From Synchiropus splendidus (lineage: Eukaryota; Chordata; Actinopteri; Syngnathiformes; Callionymidae): a DNA stretch of 64,000 nt. Where the stretch lies: contig NC_071342.1 in NCBI RefSeq assembly GCF_027744825.2, positions 22,784,001 to 22,848,000 of the forward strand, read 5' to 3'. The notes beneath the pieces are model-generated. The model did no database searches. It had not been told where the DNA came from and was given only the letters and a program-made list of their open reading frames with translations. Both the position numbers and the translations under genes were made by a program. Positions 27,201 to 41,366 of the stretch are shown here, piece after piece (the stretch's first letter is position 1; each line of letters starts with the position of its first letter).

Positions 27201-30200
27201 CGTGCGCACTGGTTGGAGCTTGCTGCTGTGAGACACTGTGAGGACCACACAACATGTGTCTGACAGAGACATGGGTGACTAGTACTGGAGAGTCAGAAAC
27301 GTGACCAGTAGTGAGTCCCTCCGACATGAAGGTCCACATGTATGACGTGTGTTGTCGGACGTCATGAAGCTCGAGAATGTTTGCAACCAAATAGAGGATC
27401 AACTGTTCTTCTCAACATATTGTGTGTTCTACTCTGAGTCATGTGACCATGTTTATCACCAGTTGAAGTAAACTGATGGAGTTATCAACTGTTCCTTGAA
27501 TGTAAACATGAGTGCAACCATGCTATCAAGCAAAATGCTAGCCATTGCTAACCTGAACTTGCATGGTGATAAACGCAACATGATGATTCAGACACGTCTT
27601 GTTTTGGCCACAAAAGAGACACGTCTACTTTTGAGCACAAAACCGCAACAAGCCGATGTGGTTCTGGGTTCAAGTCCCATCATGTTTGGGTAACCAGTGG
27701 GCCAACCATCATCCACACAGTGAGAGATCGTTCTGCCCTCTCACTCTGCAGCTACAACAGAGTGATGCTAACATCACGGCTGCAGACTCGGACGACAGTC
27801 ACAAAGATCCGTCGCCCCTCCTCTGGCAGGCCCACCCTGCCTGCTGCCCCCTCGTCCCTGAGATTTCCGCCATGGAAGTGGCGATATGGAGCATAAAACC
27901 TCAGCTCTCGTATCTCATTCCTACCCGAGTGTGGAGGGAGGAGCAGAGAGGAAGGGGCCCCGCATGTTTCAACTCGCCCACGGACTGTGATGACATGTGG
28001 GCTGATCGTGTCAGGTCCAGAAACAGAGCTGTGTCTTCATCGGGACCTCAGACCAAGTCAGCGAGAACTCTTTCACAAGTCTGAAGAAGTATTACGCTAA
28101 TCCCGAGAATAAACGGCAGCACGAGCACCATAAACTGGTTTTAGAGCAAATGTAGCCTCTTTATGTTTTCGACAGATGGCAGAGGGCTTTACACCAGCTT
28201 TGGTTGCTCGCTGGGACGGCAGCCCAGTTCCCTGGGGCCGGACCGGCTCCATCACTGTTTCTCCTTCACTGCTCATGTCAGGAGTTACACATCTGAGAAG
28301 AAAACTGCCCTTTCACCAAATGTGTTTTTACATCTGTCACAGCTGCAACAGACACATGACACCAAGAGGCCTGTTACACGAACGAGTGTCACATGATCCC
28401 CAGGCAACAATGAACTGAAGTTGTGGAACAGAGGTTGAAATCCCTCATATAATGACAGAGCTGTAACTGAGAAACCAGAACAGAGTGGAGTCCAGTTTAA
28501 GCATGGTGAGTCATGCTCCAGTGACTCGCTTCCTGTGAATCATGCGCTAGTGACTCAGATTCCTGTGACTCGCTTGACTTGCTGGTTGAAAGAACGGCTC
28601 TTCCTGCCGCACTCACCCCTGGCTCCTCTCCGTCACAGGCAGATGTCGGGAGTATTTTGGGAACACGCTCTCGCCGTGTCAGAGTTTGTCTGAGGACGAC
28701 TATGAAAAGCAGTCTTCACGATCTGGTCTGCAGCAGATGTTGGGAAAGATCATTCACATATGACGGGCGGGACCGCTGCCAATCCGGGATGGTCGTTCGC
28801 TGCTCAGAAATGTTCGGCAAATGACCTGATAAACCGCTGCTGGGGATTATTTTTGAATCAGAATCCGCCTTGGCTCCCTGCAGCCCCCCGAGACTCGACT
28901 TAAGTGGTGTTTTTCCAGCGTGTCTGGCATTCCGTCTCCCAGGTGAGCGCAGCGTCTCGCCAAAGACTGAGAGCTCCTGGCGGCTCACGCTGGCTTCCGT
29001 CGGTACGCCTGAACCTGCCAACTCCTTTGTGTCAGCTGCCGTCCAGACTTTATCTGCAGTTGGAGGGAAACCAGTCAAATTGATTTGAAGGGAGAGAAAG
29101 GGCAGGTGTGACTTCAGCGTGAAGACTGCAATGGTTCAGATTTCTGGTTCTGTCTTAGCTGAGTCATCATCATCCCACATTCACAGCTCCAGTTGGACCT
29201 CCTCCTCTCAGGGAGGTGAACAATAACAATCAATAAAAACTGGGCCCTTAAATGTGTAATGGTTTAATATGAGACTGCAATGTCTGTGTTTCATTGAATT
29301 ATGGATTTCATAGTGATGAACTCCTCGACCATTTGAGGCACTTTTTAAGTCTACCTTTTAAGAACATCACACGCTCAATCCACCCTATAAGTAGGGATGG
29401 GAAGTAGTAGTTTTACAGCCAGTGCAGATGTTTACAAAATGAAATGTCAGTCACATGACAACCATAGTTAACTCACGACTGATCGCACCTTTTCCATCTC
29501 TTCTAAATGTAACTTAAAGATGTTATCAACACTAGAGCAGCCAATAATGTTTTCCTCATCCTAACATCACCAACATAACAGATACTGTCAAGAACATTAG
29601 CTCTGGTTTCCTCCCACACTCCTTTAAAAGGCTGTTTGGTTGAGTCAGGAGTGTTGGGCTGTGTGATGGACTGCAGACAGATGGAGGTTGAATCTTGTCA
29701 AGTTGTCATCTGAGGTTCACCTGCTCTGCTCTCCTCACAGTTGTTTGTCACCTGCCGTGCATCAATGGAGGCAAGTGCGGCGCCAGAGACAAGTGTCAGT
29801 GCCCCCCCAACTTCACTGGGAAGTTCTGCCAGATGCAGGTGCACAGCGGACACCAGCAGCAGATGACGGGCAGCTACGGTCAAACCCAGGTCCACTCCAC
29901 ACATACGCTACCTCTGACGTACAGCAACAGTCAGGGCCAAGGTGAGTGCAGAGGTTCTCAACATGGTTTGTGTCACATGGTTCGTATGCCCTTGTCCAGT
30001 GTTTTTCAACCTTTTTTTAGCCACAGCACTCTTGATTCATTGAAAAAAAGACTAGGCTCACCACCAAAGGAACATGGGCAAAAGCGCACACCTGCTTAAT
30101 GTCCCTATTCATTTGTGAAAAACTGTAGCTACTGACACTCAGTTGTTATTTTGCCACAAAGCAAACTTTGACAGTCCATGAGTATCAATAAAGTTTTGAA

Positions 30201-33200
30201 GTGAGACAAACGCTGTCCTTGTCAGTCGAGCACTGAAATGTCGATTCTAGAAATGCAATATTGCGAGCTGAACCTTTCTGCTGAGGTCCACCAGCTCAAG
30301 CATCTGCTGTGTTCCAGCCTACGGCCCAAACATTGTCAACATCCACATCAAGCATCCCCCCGAGGCCTCGGTCCAGGTCCACCAGGTGTCTCAGCTGGAC
30401 AACTTCCACAACAACGGACACAAGCTCAAAGGTTCACAGTCAGGCTCCTCATCGTCGACCACCTACACTTATCACCACAGCGAGAGCAGCCAGAAGATCC
30501 AGCACCACGGCTACAACATCCTGTACCCAGGCCAGCAGGGGTACCAGGTCCCCCAATATCAGCCCGTCGCTAGCAAGAATGCGTTAGGACGCTGCTTTCA
30601 GGAGACAGCAGGAAGTCAGGTATAGCTGTAGACGGCGACTCCCAGACTCAAACCTTGATGCATAGTTTGAGTCTGGATTCAGTTTTTTTCCCTGTTCACT
30701 CAGTGTGGCAAAGCTCTGCCGGGCCTCACCAAGCAGGACCAGTGCTGTGGCTCCATGGGGACATCCTGGGGATTCCACAAGTGCCAGAAGTGCCCGAAGA
30801 AACCCTGTAAGTCTGCTGGTTACTTTGCTTCTCTGGGTCTGTCGTTAAATAGCTGTCGGGCCTGTCAAGACTTCTGTTTTCTGAGGTCAAGTGTTTGCTT
30901 AGCCTCAACAAATGTCAAAGAAGTCACAACCCTTTTGTCTGCTCAGCTCCAGGAGCTGGCACCGGTAGTGGGCAGTATTAGCTACGGTATGTTGGTTGGT
31001 GCCAGTGAATGGTCTGTAGAAGTTAAGCCATGTTGTCCGAAGTTATTTCAAGCTTCTATTTTGTTTGTCAAAGTGGGTCAAAGGTCATGGAACGGTCAGA
31101 GGAAACATGTAAGCACCTGGCACGTTCTGATGTCCTGACCTCTGACCTCTCCTGCTCCGCAGCTATTCCTCTGAGAGATTGTCCTCATGGCTACAAGAGG
31201 ATCAACAGCTCCTACTGTCAAGGTGAGAATTTAAACATGTCATGATCATCCAAGCTGAACGACGTGGGTCACCTTCAATTGGAACCCCAGTGGTGCAACT
31301 TGTGCTTCAAATCGTGGTTCAAAATGTTAAAAATGACAATAAGTGGGCTTTTTGTGTACAAATATATCTCCAATAACAATAATAATAATAATAAACTCCA
31401 GAAATTAAATTAAACTCCAATGTTATTAATGTATGTATGAAGTAAAGTTCAGGAAAAAAATATAAGATTAGTTTGTACCTTTGGAAACAAAATCAATATA
31501 AACTATATCATAGTAAGGTAAGTAAAAAAAAAAAAACATAAAAAGATTTGAAATGAGATGATATGATATGAAATCTTTTTAAATGTGGGCACCCACTGCT
31601 GGTGTCCTCAGGTTCGTGTGTGACCTGTGTTGAACTGTGTCTGCAGATGTGGACGAGTGTCAGCTGCCCGGTGTGTGTCCCAATGGCAACTGCATGAACA
31701 CGGTGGGCAGCTACAGGTGTCACTGCAAACCTGGCTTCATCCCGGACCCCACTCTCAGCACCTGCATCTGTAAGTGTTCATTGACTGGAGTGTGAGACCA
31801 GAGCATGTGCCTGACATGCTTCCCTGTGTGAGCTGCAAACCTCCCTCTACTCATGAGCCCCTCGACGTCACGATGGTGGTGACAGCATGACCTCTCCTCG
31901 ACCTTGCATGCATGTCCTGCCGAGAAGATCGAGTGTCGACGTTCAAGAGTCGCTGTGGCAGTTTCACAGATGTAGCGGCACGATGGCTTTAATGTGAAAC
32001 ACTCCATGGTCGTAAATTCACACGCAGGCTTCAGAGTTCTAAGAGGACTGGAACCTGCTGAAGCCAGTCGGTGAATGTGAAACCTGTTCGGTCATCTTGT
32101 CGAATTCAGCTGATGGTGTTGCGTCATTGAAGTGATTATGTTGCTCCTCTGATGCTGGCTGACCTGGTCTCCTGGTTCAACTGTGTGGCCCCACAAGCTC
32201 TTCGGTGCAGTTGCACGGAGGAGTCTTGTGAGAAGATCAGGCCTTCGCTCATCTCACTTACTCCACTCATCCATTCACCCACTCCGTCTGCGAGCTCAAG
32301 CGAGTCATAACTGCATGGAAGTGACTCTGAACAGGAACGTTTGGAGAATGAAGTCAGAAGGTCCATTCCTCCATTCAGCTCCTTGTCTCACTCTGTTACT
32401 CCTCCAGCTTGTTGCGTCCTTACCCACTGTTCAGCCAGAGTCCTGCAGCTATCACTCCAGCTCCTCCTCCCTCTCAACAGACTCTTCTTTACCTCTTTTG
32501 GACCTGCTGCTCTCATCCTGCTTGATGAAGCATTGTCCGCTTGACTCCTGCTATGACTCCAGTCCGGTTTAAAATCGCTGTATAAATGATTTACTCTAAG
32601 TGACTGGAGTTACTGTCATTTAAATTCATGATCGGTGCTGGAAGAGAAGCAGTAATCATAGGGGTCGGCTGAGGAGGAGCCAAACATGATGTCCCACTTA
32701 CAGCTCCTACTCAGTCGCGCTCTGCTTGGAAAATGTGGAAAAGCAGCTTAGCTCTGGGAGTGATGGCTGCTGGCTCTGGCATGGCCTGCACCAACTGACC
32801 ACGCTGCCGTGCTGCCTGGCTGCTCAGTTTCATGTTGTTGTAGGTCCGTTTGTGTGCTCGGTGAAGGGTCTCTTTATCTGTCCTCATATGTCTTCTTCAC
32901 TCGCACCTCCTCCTCTGTCCTGCTGCTCCTCAGCCAACACGCCTGCCGTCCACGAGGAGAAGGGAGCTTGCTTCCTCTTGGTGATCTCGGGTCGGCAGTG
33001 TTTGCACCCAGTGTCTGTGCAGCTGAGCAGACAGCTGTGCTGCTGCAGTGTGGGCAAAGCTTGGGGGCCGCACTGTGACAAATGCCCCCCTCCAGGAACA
33101 GGTAAGGCAGTGCAGCACGGCTCTTCTGAAGCTCCCAACCTCTCTCATGTCTGCAGACATTTCACCTGTCTAACAACAGTCAGAACCTTCAGGGGCCAGA

Positions 33201-36200
33201 CGCAGCAAAGCTCTGCTGAGACCTTCATCATTGAGGCAGACTTGCATGTCTGAAGCTGGTTGAACATGTCAGGTCACACATAAACTTTCATGTGCTGGTC
33301 TAGAGAAGCATCACGAGGCTTCAGGATGTGTGAGGTCAGCGCTGCTGAGGACAGAGTTTTCACTGTGTTTTGGTAAATGTGTTTTGGTTCTATTTAAAAC
33401 TAATTTCAACCCTCACTTCTGTTTCCGTGCAGCTCAGTTCAAAGAGATCTGCCCGGGTGGGAGGGGCTACACCGTGCTCCCAAATCCTCCCTTCAACAAG
33501 CCGGTCCACCAGGTGCCCACTGAGCCTGTCACTCCTGAACCCCAGCCAGCACCTGAGCGACCGGTTGAGCTTCCTCCGGAGGAGATACCCGGTGAGTCCT
33601 CCATCTCCGCTGATAATGCTCCATACAAGGAGGTGATGTGGCGTCCACCGGTGCAGAGGATGTGCAGCCAGTCTCTGATTCATATGTTCCAGCGAGTCAG
33701 AGAATGAAAGTCCTCACTCCTGACTTGCTCACGTCGACTGACTCAGAGCTTCAAACATCTCAGTTGGAGTCAGCTGTTAAGTCCTGTTTTGCCGTCAGTG
33801 AAGACAATACTCCGTGTAATAGTGGTCCAGAATTGAAAGCGCCGTGTGTGTGTCATGGTAGTGTGATGTCGATGGCTTTAGTGCAGACAGTTTTCGAGTC
33901 ACTTTGTCACAGGAGGTTGTGAACGGCTCGATAAAGTCAGAGTTTGGACTCAGGTTTGATGGACGTGGTCTGTTTGTTTGTCTCTCTGGTTATCGGTCAG
34001 CGCCCCCCACCACAGCGGTGTCGCCTCAGGTAGGTCCGGTGACGCCCTCCATGTTGCAGCATGCACCTGCTCCAGCTGGTCCGTGTCTGTTGCATGACGT
34101 TGGCCCTGCTGCTGCATGACCGCGACGTCAGCGCTGAGCTCAGCCACCGTCTTTCTATCTGCCTGCTGCACCGCTGACCTGCGGCACACAGTGGCGCCCC
34201 ACGCTGGTCCGCTTCCCGCAGCAGCTGCCTGCCCACAGTCGCTCAAGTCATTCCAGTCACATGACTCTGTGTGTTCTTGTTAAAGGAGCTGGTTAGCAGC
34301 AGCCGTGGAGCCGAAGCTCTGCTGCCACAGCTCACCGCAGGTCTCTCCACGGTCAAGATGCAGGTGGCGTACCCAGGTGTTGACTCGCCGCCATCACAGA
34401 TTCTCAAAGCTTAGCCACAACTTAATCACTCAGCAGAACTCTGAGATCCAGAGAGAGCGTTCTAGTCATGAGGAGCAACTCAGGACGGACCCGCTGGAGA
34501 AGGAACCGCTCGTCTCTCTCAGCCTCTGACCTGATGTTTCTCCATCTTCACAGAGGTGATCGAGAGAAGCTCCCCCCCCGCGCCTGTGGAGATCCTGCCG
34601 TCCAAAGCCAGTCAGGACATCGCCCCGACCCAGTCTGCTGGTGAGACGTGACCCGCAGAATATGTCAGCCATGCAGTCATGTAGGGTTGCTGTAAATGTT
34701 CTTATAAGGCGTTTCTATAAGCCGATTAAAACATTTGTGATTAATTAATCTCAATTATTCGCAGTTTAATGGTATTTAATTGGTAATATTTGCCACCAGA
34801 GCTGACTGAATCAAATGATGGATCCATACATACATTTAAACCGCAAAATATTGTTTATTTTGCATCAGTTTGACAACAGCACAATAAATCACCATGGTGG
34901 CTATATTCAAGTTTTTATATCACCTTATTTAAACTAAAGCTCTTTCATTGTCTTCAAAATATTTCTATAAGAATTTCAGTTTTATAAGAATTTCAAGTCC
35001 ATTCAGAGTAGTGGAAACCCTGGACATTGTGTAGTGAAAGACCTCCCTGAACAGAAGCAAACAGATGCTTTTGTTTGCTTTTGTTCAGGGATTCCTCCAT
35101 GTTTGTTGTTGTTGTTCTCATCCTAGCTGCCACGTGTCTTGTGCATCAATGTGATCAGTGGACCAGGAACTCCTGCACTTACAAAGGTCCAGTTCTGGCC
35201 AGTTCCATAAGCATAAAGAGTATTAAGTGCAACAGATTTCCAGTAAAATGTTCTTGCCGCTGCACTTGAACATGTGTGCTGGACTGCAAGTATCAGGAAA
35301 GTTTCACCGTTCATGAACAAACACTTGCATGACATGATCACGTGTGTTTCACTGTTGAACTCACTCTCCTTGTAACAATCCAGACCACAGTGGGTTGCAC
35401 CAAAGAAACAGGTTGACGGTCAGTAAAAATGGCAGCAGAAAAACAGACAGACTGGAAAAGCTGTCGCCAAAAGTGGATGATTAAAACGCTCTGAACCGAG
35501 GAGAAAGGCAGGAAAACACAAGACAAAAAGTTGGAAAAAAAAGCACTAGAAAGGTGGACCGGAATACTAGGCAACGGAACTGAGTGACGAGAGTCTCTCT
35601 ACAGAGGTGGACGAGTGCCTGGTGAACCCGTACATCTGCGGCCAGGGCGTGTGCTACAACACCGTCCAGGGCTACACCTGCCACTGCGACGAGGGCTTCC
35701 ACTCTGACGGAGAGCAGAGCACCTGCGTGGGTGAGTGCAGAACATGCAACTGGAGTCGTGGCCAGAGTCTGAGAGTTTCCCTCTCCCCCCAGACGTCGAC
35801 GAATGCGCACAAAGTCCATCTCTGTGCTACGGTGGTCGGTGCAGAAACACTGAAGGTGGTTTTGTGTGCGACTGCCCACGAGGCTTCATCGTCCACGAAA
35901 ACGGGACCAGCTGTGTGGGTGAGCGCCTGTCTGACTCGCTCAGACCGTTACTGACCACCTCCAACACAGGAAGTTCTGATGATCACGAGTGCTTATGGTC
36001 CTGGATCTCCACCCGGGAAGGTCTCCACTCACCCTTCCATCTTGTTTGGAACGTGACTGCTGTGTTTCTGAGTAGATCTGAATCACATAGTCGGTCTGAT
36101 GTGGTTCCTGACCGAGGGCCTGTAAGGCCAGAGACCTTCCAGTATCAGGGGGAGTTTGCACTACACACTCCACCGCAGACACAGCAGACTTGGTTCCTGA

Positions 36201-39200
36201 GGTGTAAGACGTCCTCCTAATAGAATTAGCAGCACAACTGAGGGAATGTTGGTTGGCAACCACATGGTAACAAGCGTCTGCCATGGTTTGCCGTCTCCCC
36301 GTGTTTGGATATAAATATGACACACTGTTATTACGTGGTTTCCTGCTATTTCAACCGAGCCCCCCACCCCCACCACCGACGACTCGGAACTGAGCCCGAG
36401 GGGGCGAGTCAGCCCACAGCTCTAAGAAGAGCTGTGACAAGGTAATACCATTAGTACAAAAGCAGGGGGCGCTGAAGAGCCCGCATGATGCTCCGACGTC
36501 CCAGCTGTGAGTGTTTGTCAGAGAGGATGTGCTTTGTGTTCAAGTGTGACAGCCAGTGTTGGAAGAGAGACTCATTCTGATGTGAGCTCTTCCTGGCTGG
36601 ATTTATAGTTGGATATCAAGTTCAGCTTGTTCTTCACTCTCAAGAGCATCAGCTGTTGTAGCAGGAAACGGTTTTAGTTGTTCCTGAGAGAGACAGCTGA
36701 GTTGATGCTCCACCCATTCGTTCATTCACCGTCTTCCTCCTCTCCCGTCAGAAAGTCAGCGGCAAACTAAACGGCCCAGTTCTATATCGTCACTTGAACC
36801 TCCTCCAGCCCTTTTCCAGAGGTCAGGGAGATGTCATCTCTCTCTCTCTCAGGAGGCATCGTGACAAGAGAACTGGCTTCTCTAGCAGGAGTTGTGGTTC
36901 TACTCTGATGACTGATCTTCTAATAGAATCCAGAGAGAAGCTGTTCTTAAGTATTTGTGCGATTCCTGGCACCTTCAACTGGAACGTTTGCCAGCACTTG
37001 TGTGTGTTCATAAGTCTAGATCAGCACTGTGCTGTGATCACGAGATGGTGTCAAACGTGTGGTATTCCTGAGCCACCTAATGTTGAGTCAAGAACATCTG
37101 TTTGCCAATGTACAGTGATGTCAGCCCTGTGTTCCTGTCTGACTCGCAGCTGAGGTCACTCAGTCTTCTGTCCACGACCGACTTTAAGAGCCGTCTGATC
37201 TGAAGTGATCCCTGCTTGGACCGTGGCTGCGACTTTGTTTCCCTAGATTCTGAGCTTCTTTCATCGCCTGCTTTCCACAGATGTGGATGAGTGTGCGGCC
37301 CAGACTCCGTGTCCCTCTGGACTCTGCATCAACACTCCGGGGGGCTACAAGTGCGAGTCCTGCCCGCCAGGCTTCACCGGCCTTGGAGGCCAGTGTGTCG
37401 GTAGGTCTTCGACTTGCTCTTACTGTTGGTTGGATGAAAGGTGGTGTGTGGAGCGACGGCTGCATGAATGAGAGGTGGTTCTCCAATCGAGCCGTGAACC
37501 TGTTGACCCTCTGAAACTACCATGGCCTGTGCCTCACAAGGGTCTCGCCTCCTCCCCTTGGGTTGGCGCAGACTGAAGGTGACGCTCGGGGGAAGTCATT
37601 AGCCAGTGCTCTTCACTGAGTTTAATAAGCAGCTGACAGATGCGCGCAGATGCTGCCAAAAGCAGAGGAACATCGTGACTAAGAAAACACATTTATGGGA
37701 ACAGACCTGCACAAAGTCTCTGGTTGTGTATCGACATGGAACATCAGACCGTTCATGCCGTCAGCGGTGGATATTCAGGTCTGATGTCAGGTAGAGATCC
37801 AGAGTTCTGATCCAGGTGTGGGTGGGGTTGCTCCTCACATCAGCGAGTGCATGAAAGTGATCCTGCTGCAGCTCTTGACCTCTCTGATGTTCCAGACGTG
37901 GACGAGTGCCAGGACCAGCGCATGTGCACCAGAGGTCACTGCCGCAACACGGAAGGATCCTTCATGTGCGAGTGTGTTCCCGGGTTCAGGCTGTCGACCA
38001 CCTCGCAGCATCACTGCGAAGGTATCACCTCTCGTCTCACGCTGACCTCTAGAGCTCAGCCATGGATTGCTGCAGTGTTGCCACAGCTCTCATCTACGAT
38101 CTGTTGAATGTGGGTGTCCCGCAGACGTGGACGAGTGCTCGGAGCTGCCCGACACCTGTGACTCTGTGGGCGAGTGCGTGAACACGGTGGGCTCCTACAC
38201 GTGCAACTGTCCCAGCGGATACCGGCAGGTCAACGGCACCAGCTGCAGAGGTGAGAACGCGAGCTCTTCGTCCAACGCTCAGACGTGAGTCAGGACTTCC
38301 TCCTTCTCCTCAGATGTAGACGAGTGTGTGGAGGAGCCGGAACTCTGCTCCCCCCACGGGGAGTGTCGGAACCAGGAGGGGTCCTACATGTGTGTGTGCG
38401 AGAGCGGATTCAGCACCAACCTAGACTCGCCATCATGTGACGGTGAGTCAGAGTCAGAGCAGATTCTCTGTAACTGACGTCATTATAAAACGTTTTCTTG
38501 AATTAAACATCTGCTTAAAACTATGATCATATAAACCAGAACTCCACATGTCCGACAGACACAGGGGTGGATCGAACCAAATCTCAACTGTTGAGAGTTT
38601 CTTGTGTCTAAAGTATAATTTTAAACTACAATTATGGACTTCTGTTTTATAATCCTGTTTCTCTCACAGTAAAATGCATCTGCGCTACTTTTATTATGGA
38701 GTTTTCACAGGCTGACTTCCTGTTTGAATGACCCTCTCCACTCCATCTTGAAACGGTGCCGTGCGTTGCTCTGTAACAAACAGAATCCTTGCTGATTTAA
38801 AGACGTGCAACAGCGGTGCAGAAGCGTAGCTCCGCTCCACACCTGGTGGAAGTTGGCAGATTGAAAGAGAGGAAATGGATTGAACCTGGGGGAGGGGTTG
38901 GATCTGGGGGGAGCTGGTGGTTCCACAGCGAGGAGCCTCAGTGGAACTGTTGGTGTAATAGGAAAACTGAGCTTGTGACATCACACACATTTATCTAAAC
39001 TTGACAATACAAAAGCAATAAACTTACTTATATGTATTTAAAAATTCAAACCTTTTTTGTTTCTTAGCATTTGGGGATTTATAACACATTCAAAAAATTT
39101 TTTATAACCAGTTTGTCAGATTCTAAACTTTTTCAGAACCAAAAGCCTTTGTTCGATTCACATCGCTTAATTGCAGTTTAGACGCTCTGACCCTGTTTTC

Positions 39201-41274
39201 TTGTGGGTCCAGTGGGCAGGGCCAACTCAGGGTTGAAGGCCAGAGATCTGTGACTAGACCTTTGTTCAGGGAGCAGATTTTGTGATGTGTTTAAAAAAAA
39301 AATTGTCATCAAAACGGTACAAAAGGAATGTGCGTTTCATTGAATTTATTTTGTTTTAAAAAACGTATTCATTATTTTTTAATCCAAAAATGTAATTGAA
39401 AAATGAATTGTTCAATTATTTATGGTGAAATAATGCTGCCATCGCAAAGTTCATTTTGCAATTAATGAGAAGTAGAAGGACTTGAATAAAAAGTCAAGAG
39501 AAAAAAAGTCGAGAGAATCAGGGAAGGTGACTCTTGGCAGTCCACTTTTACAGTGTGAAGAAATCCTGACAGGAAGTTGATATTTGTAGATGACATCACG
39601 AGTCAGCTGGTGTCAACATCAGACTCCAGTGAGGCTTCACCCAGTGAAGCAGCAGGTTGTGTGAAGCCTTGGATGCTTGACTGAACCTCACCAGCGAGGA
39701 CCTAAGTAAAGTTGATGCCATTGTTGCCTCCAAGACGAGAGCCAGACTGTCTGTCCAGCTCTAGTTGGGTCTCCTCCCCGGTGACTTGCTCTCCTCGCCA
39801 GGTTTGTTTTAATGTCTTCCTGACTGCGAGAGGAAGAGAACCAGACGGAAGCGTGTGAGCTGCCGTCTAGACCAGGAGGTTAGCGGTGCTTGTGATTTAT
39901 GCTCGCAGCTTAGAGCGTCGTGTGTGAGAGTCTGAGCGTCTGAGTCCTGAAAATAAATACACGCTTATTCGCATAAGTCTGCTAAAGCCGCGCGCTCCGT
40001 TTTCACCTCGCAAATCATTTCCTCTTCCTCCATCTGTGTGAGTTCAAGCTTTCTGGAGTTTTGGAGTCGCGCAGGAACGCGGGCCTCTGGCCTGGTGTGT
40101 GAACAGGCAGGTTCACGAGTCTCGATGAGACTGGCGCGACCTGCTCGGTGACCTCCGAAGGCTCCCAGTGTAGAGCTGGGGTTCTGAACCTTTCTGATGT
40201 GGGGGCCCACCTTTCCCAGAACAAATGGACCTGGAGCCCATTAAATAGAACGGATTCATTCCTCTTGATTTCATTTGACCATATCAATGACCATATTTAA
40301 TCTATTTACATGTAAACAAACCAAAACTTTGTGAAATGACATGAAACCATGTGATCATCGCAAAGATATTTATTTGTCATGGAAAAGTCCAACCTGCAGC
40401 AGAACCAGGTGCAAGTACCAGGTGAAGTTTTTACTGTTGCTGGGGTTTGACATCACTTTCTTTATCATTTTTTCTTTTCAAGAACTTCTCCATAGTTGGT
40501 AACTGTCCCAGATTTGCAGCTGTCAAGTCAATTCAGTGACTCACTACTGACACCTTACGTGGCTCATGGATTAGAAGTCAGCGTCTCACGGCCCAGAGGT
40601 GTAAAACAAAAAAACTTCCAGCGGCCCTCTTGGAGGTGCTCTCGGCCCAACCATGGGCCCCAGCCCTGTGGTTTAGAATCACTGGTGTAGACAGTCGTCA
40701 GTTCAGTTCAGGCCATGTGTGTCCGGTCATGTGACCCATCTGACCTTTGCTCTGCAGATATCGATGAGTGTGGACTCAACGAGACGCTGTGCAGTCCTCA
40801 CGGCTTCTGCGAGAACCGTCTGGGAACCTTCCGGTGCCTGTGCGACCAGGGCTACCAGGAGTCTGCAGACGGGCGCAGCTGTGAGGGTGAGTCGGGACTC
40901 CTCAAACCTTCCCCCTCTGGAGCGTCCGTCTGGAGCGTCGTCGCTCCGCAGGAGGGAACGACCCCCACCACTAACCACACGTGACACACGCTCTAAGTAT
41001 GTGAACGTCTGAGTAAGAAAGTGAAAGGAGCTTTTTTCCTCCGCCGTCGTTTCCTAACAATGTCCTCTGGCGGTGCTGCTAAATTGCACACAGCTCGCTG
41101 CGCCACTCTCTGCCAAAACCATGGAGCACACATCCACTCGCTGGTGGTGAACCACCAACCCCACAGAATGTCTGCTGTCTCTCCGCTTTCCTCCGTCCTC
41201 GTCCATCATCCTCTGCATCCCTCCAGCCCCCCACTCTGCATCGCCCTGAGTAACCAGATGCTCCGTGCCAAAAA

Positions 41275-41306
<32 letters not shown>

Positions 41307-41307
41307 G

Positions 41308-41366
<59 letters not shown>

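Noticed and set aside
35919..37280. Search for the missing cbEGF exon in ltbp1 intron 15
   Set aside because: No stretch with GA(C/T)GA(G/A)TG(C/T) and six properly spaced cysteines between splice sites was found.
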